From MWDT01 sp035506315 (lineage in GTDB: Bacteria; Verrucomicrobiota; Verrucomicrobiia; Opitutales; Opitutaceae), in NCBI GenBank assembly GCA_035506315.1, contig DATJPQ010000315.1, forward strand, positions 1 to 6,797: a DNA stretch of 6,797 nucleotides, read 5' to 3'. Of the stretch, positions 5,519 through 6,797 are shown piece by piece; positions within the stretch are counted from its first letter, which is position 1, and the number at the start of each line of letters is the position of its first letter. The position numbers were made by a program, and so were the translations under genes. Under the pieces are notes generated by a model. That model saw nothing but the letters and a program-made list of their open reading frames with translations, ran no database searches and was not told where the DNA came from.

Positions 5519-6682
5519 ATGAACCCCATCGGAACTTCTTGCGCGGTCTCCCACCGTTCCAAGGTAGGTCCTTTACCATTCTTGTTGGTTTTTGCGGCTC
5601 TTCTGCTGCCCGCCCGAGCACAAATCCAATATACCATTATCGATTTAGGCAAAGGAGATGTCATCGATATCAATAACCGAGGACAAGTTATCGGGTATAA
5701 CGATGGTCTCGGTTATTATCTTTTTTCGAATGGAATCAAAACCAGCTTCAGTACGCTCGACGGGGGTCTCCTGTCCGCCTGTACTCCAAAGGCGATCAAT
5801 GACCAGGGGACCATCGTGGGTTACACCGGCAACAACGCCTTTATGTACTCCAATGGGGCGTTGACGATATTGCCCACGCTGGGATATAGCGCGCAGGCGT
5901 CAGATGTGAATAACTCTGGATTGATCGTAGGAACCAGCAGACCTGATAGTTCTTCTCCATACATTGGAGTTACATTCACCTCCAGTTCCATCACGAGCCT
6001 GGGACTCCCTTTTGCTGCGGGCAGCATTCGAACGAGTGATTCAAGCCAAATGCTCGTCAGAGACAGCAGCGGGAATAGCTATCTTTATAACTCAGGTGTT
6101 CTTACACCATTAGGTTCCAGTTTGGTTGCGATGGGTATAGGTAACTCTGGCATCATCACCGGAGAGCGCAGCGGATTTATGTTTCTAGACCCATGGGGGC
6201 TGCCAGATTTTGAAACTCACGCGATGTTGTATGAAAACGGAAATCTGATAGATCTTGGGACCATTAACTGGGGGGGGCTCTTTGCCGGATCATATTCCAG
6301 CGCCTTAGCAATCAACAGTTCCAATCAAGCAGTGGGTTTCAGCACAGCCATGGATCAAGGAAGCGGAGTCGTAGTATACATGGCCATACTATCGAATAAT
6401 GGCAGCCTCAGCGGCCTGGATTGGATGACCGACTTTTCAGGAACGAATTTCTATACTCTTACGCGAGCAGAAGGCATCAACGATCTTGGCCAGATCATCG
6501 GCGAGGGCAAAACCCTATCTGGTGAAACCCACACGTTTCTCCTCTCGCCCCTCGGCTTGGACCTCAGTCCGGTGCCCGAGCCCTCGACTTATGGCACCAT
6601 CGGTGCGCTCAGTTTGTTGGGGTTGATCCTGCGGCGGCGCTGGAAACGCCGTCAGTCGGCACCTTCGGCAACCCAGGTGTAG
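5519..6682 (+). CDS. Secreted HAF-repeat protein with PEP-CTERM sorting signal
   Basis: Exported protein of 387 residues. Residues 1-34 are a signal peptide (hydrophobic PLPFLLVFAALLLPARA, cleavage after ARA). The body contains six copies of an INxxGxIxG-type unit: 48-60 (VIDINNRGQVIGY), 90-102, 127-139, 204-216, 261-274 and 317-330 (AEGINDLGQIIGEG). They alternate with YLFSNG/FMYSNG/YLYNSG/MLYENG strands (67-75, 108-117, 188-199, 236-248). This is the 'extracellular repeat, HAF family' pattern. The C-terminus has the exosortase signal VPEPS (352-356), a short hydrophobic stretch (359-371) and the basic cluster RRRWKRR (372-378), then nine extra residues. PEP-CTERM proteins are cleaved and delivered to the surface or matrix by exosortase; none is encoded in the window. 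GC in lines counted by eye is 42-55% against about 73% in a metY line. The molecular function is unknown. Confidence 0.93.
   Translation: MNPIGTSCAVSHRSKVGPLPFLLVFAALLLPARAQIQYTIIDLGKGDVIDINNRGQVIGYNDGLGYYLFSNGIKTSFSTLDGGLLSACTPKAINDQGTIVGYTGNNAFMYSNGALTILPTLGYSAQASDVNNSGLIVGTSRPDSSSPYIGVTFTSSSITSLGLPFAAGSIRTSDSSQMLVRDSSGNSYLYNSGVLTPLGSSLVAMGIGNSGIITGERSGFMFLDPWGLPDFETHAMLYENGNLIDLGTINWGGLFAGSYSSALAINSSNQAVGFSTAMDQGSGVVVYMAILSNNGSLSGLDWMTDFSGTNFYTLTRAEGINDLGQIIGEGKTLSGETHTFLLSPLGLDLSPVPEPSTYGTIGALSLLGLILRRRWKRRQSAPSATQV
6270..6277 (+). repeat. Run of eight G within the PEP-CTERM gene
   Basis: Eight consecutive G encode Trp-Gly-Gly (residues 251-253) inside the HAF protein. A loss or gain of one G would frameshift the gene before its PEP-CTERM signal. 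It is a possible slippage site and also a likely place for a sequencing error. Confidence 0.6.
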
Positions 6683-6711
6683 CCCGGTAATCGCAGGCGA
6701 GGAAACCATCC

Positions 6712-6797
6712 ATGCTGCTGCAAGAACGTCCGCGGGGATACCGGAGACGAAGGATGCTTGTCGGTGGCCTCATCGCGGTCTGCGCTTTGGGCGCTTG
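6712..6797 (+). CDS. Start of a gene with N-terminal membrane or signal segment (cut by window edge)
   Basis: ATG 6712 opens a frame that runs to the end of the window (28 codons). It is preceded by GAGGAAA about nine bases upstream, the best Shine-Dalgarno in this window. The peptide begins MLLQERPRGYRRRRMLVGGL, continuing with a hydrophobic stretch IAVCALGA, so a strongly basic N-terminus is followed by a hydrophobic helix. This suggests a signal peptide or a membrane-anchored protein. It lies 29 bp after the PEP-CTERM gene on the same strand with no terminator between, so co-transcription is plausible. An internal ATG (residue 15) is an alternative start. Function cannot be judged from this piece. 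Confidence 0.5.
   Translation, partial: MLLQERPRGYRRRRMLVGGLIAVCALGA

Overview
The window reads as chromosomal DNA from a GC-rich, Gram-negative, outer-membrane bacterium, most plausibly a member of the Verrucomicrobiota (Opitutaceae-like). This is an inference. It rests on an Oar-like TonB-dependent receptor, a PEP-CTERM protein with HAF-type repeats, mostly weak or absent Shine-Dalgarno sites, and a dispersed 'HSERSEES'-type inverted repeat. No sequence search was possible.

Layout: five genes lie on the minus strand, read right to left. They are metY (O-acetylhomoserine sulfhydrylase, 3925-5223), a class I glutamine amidotransferase (3066-3779), a DHRS7B-like short-chain dehydrogenase (1976-2794), a PduO-type cobalamin adenosyltransferase (1113-1700) and the 5' end of a TonB-dependent receptor (1-912, cut by the window edge). 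On the right, divergent from metY, a plus-strand gene encodes a secreted HAF-repeat/PEP-CTERM protein (5519-6682). It is followed 29 bp later by the start of another plus-strand gene with a membrane or signal segment (6712 to the edge). The minus-strand genes are separated by 145-275 bp gaps that contain their own hairpins or palindromes, so they look like independent units rather than one operon. metY (homocysteine synthesis) and the adenosyltransferase (adenosylcobalamin) both touch one-carbon, methionine and B12 metabolism, but nothing in the sequence couples them.

The non-coding parts hold the most unusual signals. (1) The gap upstream of the adenosyltransferase holds two matched palindromes sharing the core TGTARCAWWTGYTACA. 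Each sits in a 40-bp symmetric block, with centres 88 bp apart, and they look like twin operators for one unidentified regulator. (2) Between the amidotransferase and dehydrogenase genes is an 84-bp element made of two perfect 28-nt inverted arms, a known type of dispersed repeat. (3) The metY upstream region contains a 55-bp imperfect inverted repeat able to form two mutually exclusive folds, plus a second hairpin just before the start codon. (4) The PEP-CTERM gene has clearly lower GC than its neighbours and a TAGGGT/ACCCTA inverted repeat where a ribosome-binding site would normally be.

No defence system, CRISPR array, rRNA, tRNA, transposase or prophage gene was seen. The coding content is mostly ordinary metabolism plus surface proteins, and no previously undescribed multi-gene system is evident. 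The best candidates for novelty are the twin operators and the metY leader.
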